Below are positions 22,825-35,700 of a stretch of DNA of 64,000 bases, piece by piece (positions within the stretch are counted from its first letter, which is position 1; every line of letters starts with the position of its first letter). The position numbers and the translations under genes were made by a program. Below the pieces are notes generated by a model. That model ran no database searches and was not told where the DNA came from. It saw only the letters and a program-made list of their open reading frames with translations. The stretch spans positions 15,376,001 through 15,440,000 of the forward strand of contig OY720098.1 of the NCBI GenBank assembly GCA_963082875.1, read 5' to 3'. Source of the DNA: Corella eumyota (taxonomy: Eukaryota; Chordata; Ascidiacea; Phlebobranchia; Corellidae).

Positions 22825-23956
22825 CTCGTTTTCTTAATTGACAATCAATAAATCTGTTGAACTTATATCATAAACCTTGTTGCAAAATCTATTCTAGTAT
22901 GAAAACTAAAACGCGTTCGATGTATAGACTTGCCGGCGGCAAAAAGTTTTTTTAAACCTCTGAAAATTTTAATCGCTAAACTTAATCTACAGGCTCAATC
23001 GTCTGGTGCAAATCCGCAAACAAGTTTTAATTCTAATACAAGGTTAGTTATGATTCATCATTTACAATACCAAATATCTGCAATTGCTGTAGGCAAAAAA
23101 CTTTTTGATAGTCATACCAAATAAATAGCAAAAAAACTTAAAAACAAGATTGTTTTTATTCGTTTCGGAAAAAACGTCACCAAACTAGTTTCACTTTATT
23201 TTTTCGTATTTTACCACTAATTAAAGGCGGAATTTTTTATTTCAAATTTGTTTGACAAACCTTTCAGTTAAATTAAATATAACTATTTTGTCTTGAGGCA
23301 TACACTTTTATCAGAACAATGTCATAAAATTTGTCATCAGTTGTAACGTATTTTTTCTGTTTTTTGTTCTATATTCGGGCAAAAACGTTTACAAGCACTA
23401 ACATAAAACAATCTTGTAATAAACAATGATATGTTATTCCAGTTTGACAAAAATGTGCATTTTGGGTACACAAGTCACTAACTATTGTAAGTTACATGGT
23501 CATTTAAACATGTTTAGTTTCGATTGAACAAATCTTGTTTCTACCCACGAATTACGGAAACAATCAATTGCGCAAGCTTTTCACTTTTGTCGATGGATTT
23601 AAGATCAAATTGTTTTTATTGGCAAATAGGTACAAAAGTCAGTCCAAAACACGATTTGCAGCTAAAAAGATTTAGAACTTTTAACAGGGGTAAAAAAAGA
23701 TTAAAAATAAGTTTTTATTCAAATGTATTATTAGTATCAGATAAAAGTTATATAGTTTATATATTTTACTTTGCAGTTTTAAAAATTGACTAAGTTAAAA
23801 GCGCATGTAAACAAAAATTTGGTACATTAAAACATTGCACGAAACATACGCAAAACAACTAACAAAAATATTACTTGTAGTAAAAAAATAAAATATTAAT
23901 TGTTTTAAAGCTGGTAATATTTCAGTGCATGTTCTACAAAAAGGCGTTGTTTAGTT
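22825..23956. other. Spacer between Bf-A start and Bf-B end
   Basis: About 1.1 kb that must hold the Bf-A promoter and the Bf-B 3' UTR. Just upstream of the Bf-A start (minus strand) there is an AG in a splice-acceptor context, so the 5' UTR may be spliced. Two short open frames here (about 64 and 89 codons) resemble nothing and are taken as chance. Confidence 0.5.
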
Positions 23957-26900
23957 TTAGTTGTTTGCAAGTTTTTCTTTGATCCAAGGAAGAACTTCAA
24001 TGATGTGTGTGTAATATCCCGGCACGGGAGCTCTGATGCCATTGACTACACGATATTGCCCGCACCCCCAGCCCCAACTTACAATCCCTAGCTGAACCCA
24101 GCAACTTTCTTTGGTGTTTATGTTGTACACCTAATATATACAATATACAGGAAGATTAAGCAGTAAAATCTAATTAGTGTTGTTTGTGCTACAATAAGTC
24201 ATAATTGATTATTTTTGTCAAGTGATATGTATATGTAACTGGTACCTCTCTTGCCAACGGTCCACCGCTATCACCCCTACACGCATCAATCGTTCCATCT
24301 GGTATTCCGCTCGTTCCACACAACATTCGATCTGTTGGCGTGATTCCATTTGGTGGATTGTTTGTTTCACAACTAGAAAAACACAGATTACATCACAACA
24401 GGTTTTGCTTTACTATATGTTAGTTTTTTGGGAAAAATTTGCGCCAACAATGGGTATGTGTAGAGTATTAAACGCTTTGCCTTATGCATTCTCTACTCAC
24501 AATTGTTTGCTTTGAACCCTGATCAGACCTTGTTTCAAGAATTTAGCTGGCACAGCTGCTTGTGTGCTTGTACGTTCGGAACTATGACCAAATCCTGTAA
24601 CTACAGCAAGTATTCTTTCCGAATTTCCCGGTTGTAACAACCAATTCGCTTAAAAGCAAGTAATCAAAATAGGCTTAAATTGCTTTTCAATCAACTTAAT
24701 TTAAAGAACACAATTAAACTGGTTTGTTGATGTTTTTAAAATTTAATATGTTTAAAGGCTTGGAGGCTAGTCACACATATAATTAAATGTTATACCTTCA
24801 ATGTTGCAGGCCTCTTCTTGCCTTGTGTTGTCGTCTATTATACCTTGCTGTTTCAATAGTCGCTCAGTACATTCACTCATACAAGGAAGGCATATCGGGC
24901 GAATGTATTCAGTATAGTTCACCCAGCCAACATTAGGCCCCGGTATTAACAACGATGAATCATCATTTAGTATCTGTTCTTGGCCAATCTTCACCTAAAT
25001 CAGATTTAAATATTTTTACAATGCTTTTACTGGTTAACGTAATCTAAATAACTTACCAGAGCAATGTCGTAATCAAAACCCCGAACTGTAAAACCAGAAT
25101 GTTCAATAATAAGGCCCGCTTTAAATACTTTAACGATTGAAGGGATCGTTGCAATCGGAGTGCTTGGCCTTTCATGCATTCCTGTTAAAAAACTCATTTA
25201 ATACAGAAATGTGATTAACATGTTTTATATATATATATATATATATATAGCTTTTAAGCAATTTAACCTACCGTATGTAATTGCAATATCTTCGTACCAA
25301 TTCGGTTCCTCTTTGTCCGACCTTAAAAAAAGATGTGCAGCAGTTAACACCCATCTGTTGTTTAAAATCGTCCCCCCTCCAAGAAAGCGTTGTCGACGAT
25401 ATGTCTGAAAAACAAAAGAAATAAATACATCAACAATGAATTTTGTCTGATTTGACACGATGTAAAAATGAAAAATAAAATGTTTTGTGTAGTTATGTTC
25501 TAAGACGCAAACTTACTCCAAACACGGTTCCACCAAATTCAGTAACAACAACTTGCCATGGCCAAGCGCGATCTGCTGCCTTGGTGCCTCCACTGACACG
25601 ACCTACTTGGGCTTGCTTTTTTATGCTCCCCACGTCTCCTGCTTGTCCACACTTTGAATAGTCTAGAAATAGCAAAAGGTTTAAAAACCTTTTATGCCTT
25701 ATTACAAAAAGTTAACCTTACCAACTCTTGCATCTGTTACTTGATCCAACAACGTTTGGATTTGGTAAAAGTCTTTTATGAAAATAAAATTTTCTTTTTT
25801 TCGCAACGCTAGTCCGAATAGTTCGTCGTAGCTACTTGCCCCGTTTCCACTGACACATTCGACACAAGTCGTGATACTATAAAACTTAAAAAGGACAAGA
25901 TTATAATGTCATTTTCTTGAAACATTTAAAGTTTTGAATTAGTTTAGTTCAAACATTTACCTCTGGAGGATTTAGGTCAAAGTTTCGAAGAATGAGATTT
26001 ACAACATCTATTGGGTCGCCGCCTTTATTGTGTTTACCTAAGTACAAAAAACATGTTAATTTGCTTTATATTGGTTAACATACTTAAACTTTTAAAAAAT
26101 TAAAAAATCGTACCATCTGTTATTAAAAAGCAGTGTCGTTTTTTGTCTGGTTTCAGCAAGTATGAGTCGGCAAGTTGCTCAAGTAGCTCATCTAAAGCAC
26201 CAGAAATATAAGTTCCAGAAAGAACGTCAGCTTTATGTTTCTCTAAAAAAACAAAAAATAATTTTCACCAACCTCAACCTCTTTATTATAAGCAAAATGA
26301 TTTCTAATTTTTGCAATGTTTTTAGTACCTCGATTTATAGAAATGTCTTGAAGTATTTCTATAATTTCATAAACTGGAGGCTGTACGTCAGAAACTCTCA
26401 GCAACGTTTTAACATTAGACGCAAAAATAATAATTCCATAAGATACTGGAACGGTAGCGTTAGCGGCCAACTAAATAATATTTCAAATAGATAAAAATAA
26501 ACGAATTTTAAGCAAAATTTGCAAATTTTTTTTTAAACTTACCCGTTCAACTAACTTCACCATAAAACGAACGGAATCATCTAGTGCGGACGGACTATTG
26601 TCTACAATGCTTCCGGATAAGTCAATTAAAAAGAAAACCTCATTTCCATTGGCGTCGTCAGACGAAATAAATCTTCCAGCGTTTCCCAAGGTTGTAACAC
26701 CTTGTGCATTTTCAGTAGCTTGTTGTAAATTTGACAACACCTCGGTAGAGCTGTCACTGTATGCCGGATCTTAAAAGAAGCAAGAAAATAACGTTTTTTC
26801 TTAATATCACTTTGTAAATACCAGGTTTAGGCATTTCTGTGCGTATTTTGGTATAAAGGCATAACTTCAGGCAAAAAAGTTTTGAGTTTGAGTCGCACCA

Positions 26901-28955
26901 ATTCCACAATGTACTTCCTTAATCTAGGTGTTTGCACATAGCTTAAAACATTTTCTGTTCTTCCCCAATAAAAATCAAAAACCAATTACCTTAAAGTAAT
27001 ATAAAAAAAAGTTTTTTTTGTAGTACTTATGCAACTTGGTGCTCCGCCTCCACTCCACTGCAAAAAGAACAAACACTCTTGCTCCTCGTCGCCAATCATC
27101 GCATAACCGGGATCACAAAAAAATTGAACAAATCTCCCTGGCCGGAAATCTCTGCCGTCGATGCCCCCATTTATTGGAACACCAGGATGTGGACATCTTC
27201 GAATTTCGTCTAAAATCAAATTTGGTTGAATCAATATCGTAGTTTTGTTTATTAAAAGTCAACCCAACAACCCTTTACGTCATATATTCTATAGCAGTTT
27301 CTATTGAAATTTAAAAAATATATATATTTCAATACCCATTCTATCGCATCTAGTTTCAGTTCCACTCCATTTTCCATCATTTAGGCAAGTTCGTTTTTCA
27401 CTTCCTATTAAACGATGGGTAGAGAGGCAAGAAAATGTAAAGTTGTGACCGGGGTAGTATGGGCCTGGAACCCAGTCAACAACTGTACCTCTCGTTGCCT
27501 CTATAGCTGGAAGTGGATTTCCACACACAACTCCTACAAAATAAAATCAAAAAACTTCAACATTGTTGGTATTACTAATTAAAATATTACATGTACCCCT
27601 ACAACATAGATGATTTGAACACGTACGCAAACACGTGGGCAGTATGCCATCCCAAGTTCCCCCAGCCGTGCATTTTCGAGAAGGATTTCCACTTGCTAAA
27701 TAATATCCATCTTCGCAGATGTAATGGGCCACCTTGTAAAACTTTTCGCCTGTGTATTCAATTATTGAATTTGAACTTGAAGGAGCTAATCCACAATCGA
27801 TATCTGTGAAATAATGAAGTGAAACTCAATTGCTTTGCAAAACAAAAAAGTGAATCTCGAAGAAGATATGTTTAAAGATTGACTTAATAAATGCTTAGGT
27901 ATACTGCCAAGTATATAGATAACATTAAAAAATATTTTATCCGAAAAATATTATACTTTCATTTATACAAGTTCGCCCACAAAATCCGTCGCAACTACAT
28001 ATTCTATTTGTAGAACAGTCTTCATCAATAACACAGTTTGAAGTGCATACTTGTCCATATCTTTGAATTCTGGCTGAATTAGCCTGTTGACAAGCACCTA
28101 GTTTAATTGAAAAAGGGCAAGAATTTAGTTTGTTATTCTAAATAGGTGATGTTTATATAGTAAAAGAACTGAGCCTATATATTTAACTTACGAGCACAAT
28201 GTGTTGTGCCAGTCCAACCCCTTCTTCCGTGACAAAAATGTTTGTATTTGTTTCCCTCCACTCGGTAGCCGGGTTTGCATTCATATTCTGCCATATCATC
28301 AAAGCGAAAGTTTTGAGTTTCGCTTAAAGGCACAAAAACGCCATTCAAAGTTGATCGAAAATAGTTCACGCCTACCATATTGGGTATGACTGGAGCGGGT
28401 GGACAAAAGTTATCTGAACGAAAAAAGCATACTTAAATATTAAGTGCACAGGTATGCTTGTAAAAAGGTTATAAAGTATACTCTTGTTTCACCTGGATTA
28501 ATACAAGTAAATCCACATTCTCTTGCGCATCGGCAAACTCTTCCGTTTCTGCATCTCCCCAACTTGTCTTCTCTGTCGATGCATGCTTTTCTGCATCTTA
28601 CTCTTCCAACAAGATTAGCTAGTGCTTGATTTTTCATCGGACATTTTTCTGTAACAGCAAGACAATAAAATGATAATAAAGAGATTGTATACATAACCTA
28701 TATGTTTTAACTTATGTAAATGTCGTTTAAAATTGGCTAATTAAAATACAATTATATGTTTTTTTTAAACAGCTTTTTAGAGAAAATGCATACATTCAAT
28801 TTTATTACATGCACATTTATTATTAATTATCAACATTGTAAACTATATATTTAGATATTTTATTAACACCATTTACCTTTAACCAACATTCCGTCCACGT
28901 AACTGATGTCATAGTAAAGTAATAAACACATAAAAGCAATACATATCACCTTCAT
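23957..28955 (-). CDS. Complement factor B/C2-like serine protease, copy B (Bf-B)
   Basis: Nineteen coding exons, 5' to 3': 28877-28955, 28493-28648, 28192-28413, 27957-28097, 27627-27803, 27336-27533, 27027-27209, 26543-26769, 26329-26470, 26114-26242, 25961-26037, 25722-25884, 25517-25662, 25272-25404, 25057-25181, 24796-24994, 24501-24648, 24246-24372, 23957-24130. They sum to 982 in-phase codons. The order is the same as in Bf-A: signal peptide, WAP-like, CCP1, WAP-like, CCP2-4, VWA (MIDAS DLSGS, Asp about 435), trypsin domain. The triad is His about 704 (TAAH), Asp about 763 (DIAL), Ser about 917 (GDSGGP), with S1 Asp in DACRGDSGGP. The site GR-VSGGTKA with AWPWQV behind it is a textbook trypsin activation site (Arg about 653). 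An AGR motif (Arg about 418) just before the VWA domain is shared with Bf-A and may be the convertase-forming cleavage site. Exon count and phases match Bf-A throughout, so this is a tandem duplicate, well diverged. Confidence 0.9.
25226..25249. repeat. (TA)n microsatellite
   Basis: About twelve TA dinucleotides in a Bf-B intron, ending some 20 bp from the following exon. It is likely polymorphic. Confidence 0.9.
26830..27010 (+). repeat. tRNA-derived SINE, family 2, decayed copy
   Basis: The middle part (GAGTCGCACCAATTCCACA) and the tail with ACCTTAAAGTAAT plus an A-rich run align with the family-2 copies in Bf-A. The head is degenerate. It lies in the Bf-B intron before the VWA exon. Confidence 0.5.
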
Positions 28956-29749
28956 TACGTAATTATTCTGTTATTTAATATTTATTCTGACAGTTCAAAG
29001 CAAAATTTTGTTAACATAATTCGCTAAATATTTAATCGATCCCACGCGAGTTGTTTAACAGCACCTCAAGCGAAAAGTTTTCGATTCGTCATGTAGCTGT
29101 AAGGCTTATCACAATTCTATAAACAGAAATTGAATTAAAATTTTATCAGGAATAAAATAAATCAACTTGTCTAAGAAATGAAGTAAGAAATTTTTTATGA
29201 AATCATATGTTGCCATGATAACGCTAATTATTGAGAAACAGTTGTTATATTTAATTTTTTTTAAAAAGAGTTGTGTTTACGTATTAATAAAAGAATAAAA
29301 TTGTTTCGTGTTATAAAAAGAGTGAGTGTAGGCGAAGTAAATATTATCGGATATATATCATTATGTATATATAAATCTGGAATTTTTTCAAGTTTATCGT
29401 TGTAATAAATTGTGGTTAATTTTGTATCGCAAATAGGCTTGTTTTCGTAATCGGAATTTTCTATCTAGACCAGACTTGTTTTGTAAGCTTTAGCTGTAGC
29501 TTATACCTTGAGGCAATCAGCTTTGTCGAAAACTGTGTAGTCTATTTTTGCAGGGCTTGGGTTGACAGAAATAAATATATTATTGAAATTATGCATGTTG
29601 TATTGATATAAAATGGTAAGGTAGAAAAACAGCAATTTATATATTTTCTCTACGAAAAAATTAAAAGAATTTTTTGTTTAATCTTGTTATTTTTAATAAC
29701 AATGTTTGAATATACTTACAGTTTTAAGTAACAAAATTTGAATAAAAAT
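28956..29749. promoter_or_regulatory. Head-to-head intergenic region of Bf-B and M1
   Basis: About 800 bp separate the divergent start codons of Bf-B (minus) and the lectin mosaic M1 (plus), so one short region must carry both promoters. A TATAAAAAG element lies near 29313 (plus strand). AG acceptor-like sites lie just upstream of both start codons (CTTACAG near 29720 on plus; AATAACAG on minus near 28972), consistent with a spliced or trans-spliced 5' UTR. Shared regulation is inference. Confidence 0.45.
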
Positions 29750-32700
29750 ATGAGAAGATTAACTATATTTGCAGTTTTATTTATTTTGGGAACACAAGGT
29801 AAGGTGGATTTATTCAATAAAATATTGAATATCTGTCTTATGTTTTTCAATTTAAACCTTTAAAAAGGAAATCACATATTTTTAAAATTATTTAAATTTT
29901 TAGTAATTAACGGACAAGAAGATTGTCCACGAGATTCGTCTAGGGTTCCAGAAGGACATATTTGTAGAAAAAGATGTACGACTGGTGCAGAGTGTAGAGG
30001 ATTACTTAAAGGATGTTTTTGCGACCCAGGATGCGGATTAAGCTGTTTTAATCCAAGTACTTTTTTTTCTTGAACATTGTTTAAAATATTTTAGTTTAAA
30101 ACTAACTGCGTGGCACAAGCGATTTTAAGCTAATATCCAACAAGATACTTTATATACTATTCTCTGTGATTTTTGGTTGATTGCTACATTTTAATATCGT
30201 ATCTCTTGCGAAATGCTATAAAATGTTGATAAACAATGCTTGTAATTCTGTTTTAACATTCTTTTATTTTTAAGATGCAACCTGCAACGAATTAGACCCA
30301 TTTCTAAACGGCGAAATAACAGGCGAGCGCACCTTCAACAACGTTATAACATATACGTGTGATGACGGTTACTTCTTAGAAGGTGTGGAACGAAGAGTTT
30401 GTTTGTCGACAAGACGCTGGACTGGCGAAGCACCGACTTGTGTTCGTAAGTTATTTGTTGTTTCAATGATACGTATAGGTGGTACCTTATAAATAACTTT
30501 ATACGCGTAACGTAAAAAGCTTATTCTGCCTTGACTGAAACGTTGTACTGTTTATTAGGGCAATGCAATTAATCTTGTGGCTTATCACGTAAATCTGGCC
30601 GGAGTTACGTGAACAAACCTGTTTTATTTGCTTTTAAAACTACTATTATATTAAGTGTTTTAACTACAGTTATTCTATATCTGTATAAACTCATTTAAGT
30701 AGCCTTACAGTTGACAGTTACCGCGGTTTCTTGCAAATGAAGTCTAGCTTTGATAAAATACGTACCTATTTATAGAAAACAGAGAATCAATTACACTTTC
30801 GATCTAGTGCCAAACGGGTTGCTTTATATTTAAAATATTAAGTAGCCTAACAAAAGTATCGAATTGATACTAATGAAATATTAAAACGTTACCCTAAACT
30901 GCTTGCTTAGTTTAAACTAAGTGATATTTTTGATTTTAGAGGGGTGTCTTTTGCCACCACGAATTAATGCGCCTTCCTTTCCCAATGCTGACCGAACTAA
31001 TTACAGAGTTGGAGAGGAACTGGAATATATATGCCGATCGGGTAGGAATTAATTAAATGCTACACTATGAAAAGTTCAACTCTAAATACATAACCTTTCA
31101 GTATGTAAACACGGCAATGTAGAGTGGTGGTTAAAACACTGGGCTTACCTACACGAGTTCCTGGGTTCAATCCCCATTGGTCTCATGTTGTAGCATCCTT
31201 GAGTAAGGCGCTATAATATAACAAACTGCCTGGGTGGACAATCCCGATATTGGGTAGTTTGTAAAAAGAAAAACTATTCTGATATTAGGTAGTTTGTAAT
31301 AAGCCTTTTATTTATATAATGCACAAAAAAAAAATTTTAATTTTTTTAAAAAGTGTAAATGTCCTTCTTTCTGATACTTAATTGTAACTTTAAATTTATA
31401 TTCTAATTACTTGGATCTTTAGGTTACGTATCTGATGGAAATCCAAATAGAACTTGTCAACCAGGAGGTATTTGGTCACCACTAGAACTTCGGTGCAATA
31501 GAAGTCCCTGTCCAGATCCTGGCAATGCAATAAACGGCCATCGAAGAATAGAAAGCGAAGATTTTGCGTTTGGAGATAGAGTATTGTATTTCTGCAACAC
31601 TGGTGCATATAAAAATTTTATATTCAATATAAATTGTATACGGAAAATCTTGTTGTAAAATTTAGCACTAGTTTCACTTGAAATAAATGCTTTTAATCGA
31701 ATGATTTACTTGATTTACTGTAACCTTTTTTTAATTTTTAAAATAACATTTTTTCTGAAAAAAACAAATAATGTATAGCAAATAAATTTATGTCTAGTAG
31801 GTAAATTAAAAAAAGAATCCATTTTTTGATTATAACTACTTTGTTTTTTGTTATTTTTAGGTTATGAAACCAACCAGCGGACTACTCACTTGACTTGCGG
31901 AACTGGTGGAAGATGGAGAGGAACTATACCAACATGCAACAGTGGGTTACTTATTCAAATTTCTTATACTTTAAACGCTTGGTTTATTAAAACTAAGAAA
32001 AGCAAAACTTGCATTAAACTTTAACTAGTGTCTTTGGAAGATTATATTGAATTGTTTAATTAAATCTCTTTAATACACCTTATTAAAATAATACAATGTC
32101 CTTTTCCTTACCCTTACTTGATTTTTTAATTAAAAGAGGTTATTTTTATTAAAACATAAACTTAAATTTTTACTTTAAAATTTCCACTATGTTTCAGTAA
32201 TCAGTTGCCCCCCACCAATAGCTCCAGTTAACGGTCGAGTTAATGACATTGGAATAGACTACACCTACCAATCAGAAGTCAAATATATTTGTGATTTGGG
32301 TTACAAGTTAGAGGTTCAGTTTGATGGGGTCTGTAATGAAAACCGGACCTGGGGGCCAGAGCCAAAATGCATTGGTAGATTCAAAATTCAATATATTTTT
32401 TATTGGTAATATATGTAAAGCAAAATTGGTAGCACTTTTTTATTGAAATTGTGTTATTTGAGTAAATACAATTTCAAATTTATTATTAAATGTATTTAGA
32501 ATATAACTAGCTATACGTTTTTTCTATTTTATTCATTATCGTCGTTTTTTTTATTAAAGTTGACAGCAGTTGTGATTTCGAAAAAGGAGGTCCAGAATCG
32601 ACTTGTGGTTTCATCAGTGAAAATCATGACTGGACTCGAGAATTTACTGATGATGTTCCCAATGGCTTTAGAGGTGAAACTACCAAGTTTTGAAATTACA

Positions 32701-35700
32701 AATAGTTGCTGTCTAAAATTTTAACAATACCACCCAAAAAATAATCGATAAATTTTAACCTTTTTTTTATTGGTCACTATTATGTATATTAAGTTTTTTA
32801 TCGATATGCTTATTGACCCATTTTTTATCAGGTTTTGTGCAAAAAACAAACTTTCAAAATGTCAGAACAAACACAATTTCCACCCTTCTTTCTCCGGTTC
32901 TAGCAGGACGAAAGTGCATTAAATTTTATTACAATCTAAATCGGTTACGCAGAGGTGATAAGTTTGTTGTGAACGAAGTTACCAACGGAATAAGGTATGT
33001 CCTGTTTAGTTAAAAGATTTTTCAGACAAACTGATTGTGGGTATATTGTTTTTTTTTATAGGAGAGAAATATGGACGGCAAGTGAACGCGAAACAGAAGA
33101 AACTTGGTTAAACTCTGTCATAATAGTTAACAAAAGAAATGATTATCAGATTGAATTTAATGCAAATCGTGGAACCAGATCAACCCCCCCAGCTATTGTT
33201 CTAGATGATATAACAATTGATGAAGATCAAAATTGTGGTAACTTTCAAGTTTATTTGCAATTTTGTTTTTTAAAACATTCGTTTTATTTTCTTACTCCTT
33301 TTATAATCTGCATATACTAACTAATTTATAATTTATAGAAACAAGATGTTCAGAAAACACTTGTGGAAGAAATGGAATATGTCGAAACAGAATTGACAGA
33401 ATGGAATGTATTTGTAAGAGCAGCTACATTGGAGACCGTTGTCAAACAAGTTTGTAATGTTTTTGATTTTAACCAGCTAAAAATGATATTCGTCTATATT
33501 CTTTTTCAGATGCTACATTATTAACCAATGTGTTTTTAGGACTTGCTTGTACTATTCCTGAACCACCCGTTAACGGAAGATTGGTAGATTTAACAGCGGG
33601 TAATTTAATTTCTGTGCGTCAAGATGTAACTTATGCCTGCAATCAAAATTTTGTATTGAGAGGAGAAAGAAAATCTAAATGCATCGCAGGCGAAACGCTA
33701 TCACCGCCCAAACCAACCTGCGAAGGTAAAATAAAATATTTTTAACTCTTATAAACTCCTGCTGAGCCAACACTTCAGCAGCTTAATTTTCAAGCAATTA
33801 TAACTCATAATATTTTAAATTGCCAAATTTAACTTGAAACTTGGTGGGAATACCTAATATTACTCTATGTTTAGACCATAGAAACAAACTTCACAAATTG
33901 GAAGTAAAGAAGCACAATAAAAGTATTTTTAACTTCCTTAGGCGGCTGTGTTGTTGGACCATTGCCAGTCAATGGACAGATATTAAATAATCGACCAGGA
34001 TCTGTTGTTGAGCTAGGTGGCATGATTAAATATGGTTGCAACAGAAGATATTATATTACTACTCCCAAATATGCTACATGCATGGCAGGAGGAGTTTGGT
34101 CAATGGACACACCAACATGTGAAAGTACGGTTGTTATTTTTTTATCTCATGGCGAAATACGTAATGTTATATTTAATTTTTAATTGATCATAATTTAAAC
34201 AAAAATAAAAATATAAGTTATTATTTTATCAACTAAGATACGAAAGTAAATCCAGCTTAAATATACCTGCAAGCCGTTGTCTGTGCAGAATAACAAACTA
34301 ACCAACAAAACTAAACCCTTATTCTAGTATGTCAAATTTTAGCTGGGTACATTTACGCAAATGTGTTCATATAAAATGATTTGGCATTTAATTTATTTTT
34401 TTTTTCCTTTATTTTGTTTCAAATAAAACACCACCTTAATTGTCTTGTGTAACTGATGTAATGCTACACAGATCGAAAATGTCCGGATCTAGAACTTCCT
34501 GAAAGAGTCACCGTTTCTCCCGATATAACGATTTGGCTTTTTCCCCGAGTTGCTACATTTTCATGCCCAGATGGATATCAAATATCCGGATCTTCTACCG
34601 CAATGTGTCAAGATGATCGGACATGGTCTAGTGACGAACCGACTTGTATTAAAATGGTTGCAGGTAATTAAGATGTTTATCAATTTATTTGTCATTAATA
34701 TATATTTATTGTTTTACATATGATTAATGTCATTCTTTAAAACTTAAAGTTAACTTAATATTGACCGGGAATTTTAACTCGTTTCTTAAATTTAATTTGT
34801 ATTTATAATATTTAGAAAGAGTTGTTCCAAAAGTTTCGTCATGTCCAACTGATTATGTTTCTGATTCGCCTAATTGTTATAAAATTTATAATGAAAATAG
34901 AAGCTATCTACTTGCACAAAGAAAATGTTTCGAACAAAAAGCACGACTCGCTATAATTCGCAGTCAGCAAATGCAGGACAAGGTGTTGTCTTACATTTTA
35001 CAAGAAGACAGAGGTAGAAACTGGCTTGGTCTCAGTGATATTTCGGAGGAAGGAAATCTGGTGTGGGATGACGGCCGCAAGTACAATAACTCACAATATT
35101 CAAATTTCGTCTCAAATGTTCAAACATCGGTGAATGTTGACTGTGCTATAATATCATCACAAACTATATCATCAAGAGAGACGGAAGGAGTTGGAAAATG
35201 GGACCATTCAATATGTACTCAAGGAAGTTCCTTTGTGTGTATTAAGTTTGAAAGTTCAGTTACACCTGTAAATTTTACAATAGTTAATGGCTTAAATTTA
35301 TCTTCTGCTTCTGGTGTTTACAACCCAATTCCTGGAACACTTTATAGTGGTGCGCCGGTTTATGAATTGCAATCTGAGGGCAAAAAGTTTTATTTACATC
35401 GAAGTAAATATAAAGGCAGTAAGTTTATTTATGGAATGCAGTATTTCTGTTTTTTTTTTTAAGAAAAAATATAAACTTATTAAATTGCATTAACGTTAAT
35501 CAGGGTATTTTTATCGACTGGGGTCTGCTCCATGGGCTACTACTATGGAAAATTTGATTTTTATTTACACTAATCAAACATACCCCCAAAGTATTGAAAA
35601 TACTTGGAATTCTGACAGAGATCACCCACAAAGAGTCGGGGTCAATGTCGAAGTGGAAATTAATGTAATCGGTAATATTCAGTTTAATTATATAGAAAAT

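Noticed and set aside
23524-23793. An 89-codon frame upstream of Bf-A
   Set aside because: No recognisable composition or motif, no splice or homology support; likely chance in AT-rich DNA.
14995-28955. Bf-A and Bf-B as MASP- or plasminogen-type proteases
   Set aside because: The VWA domain with MIDAS between the CCPs and the protease is specific to factor B/C2; no CUB or kringle modules are seen.
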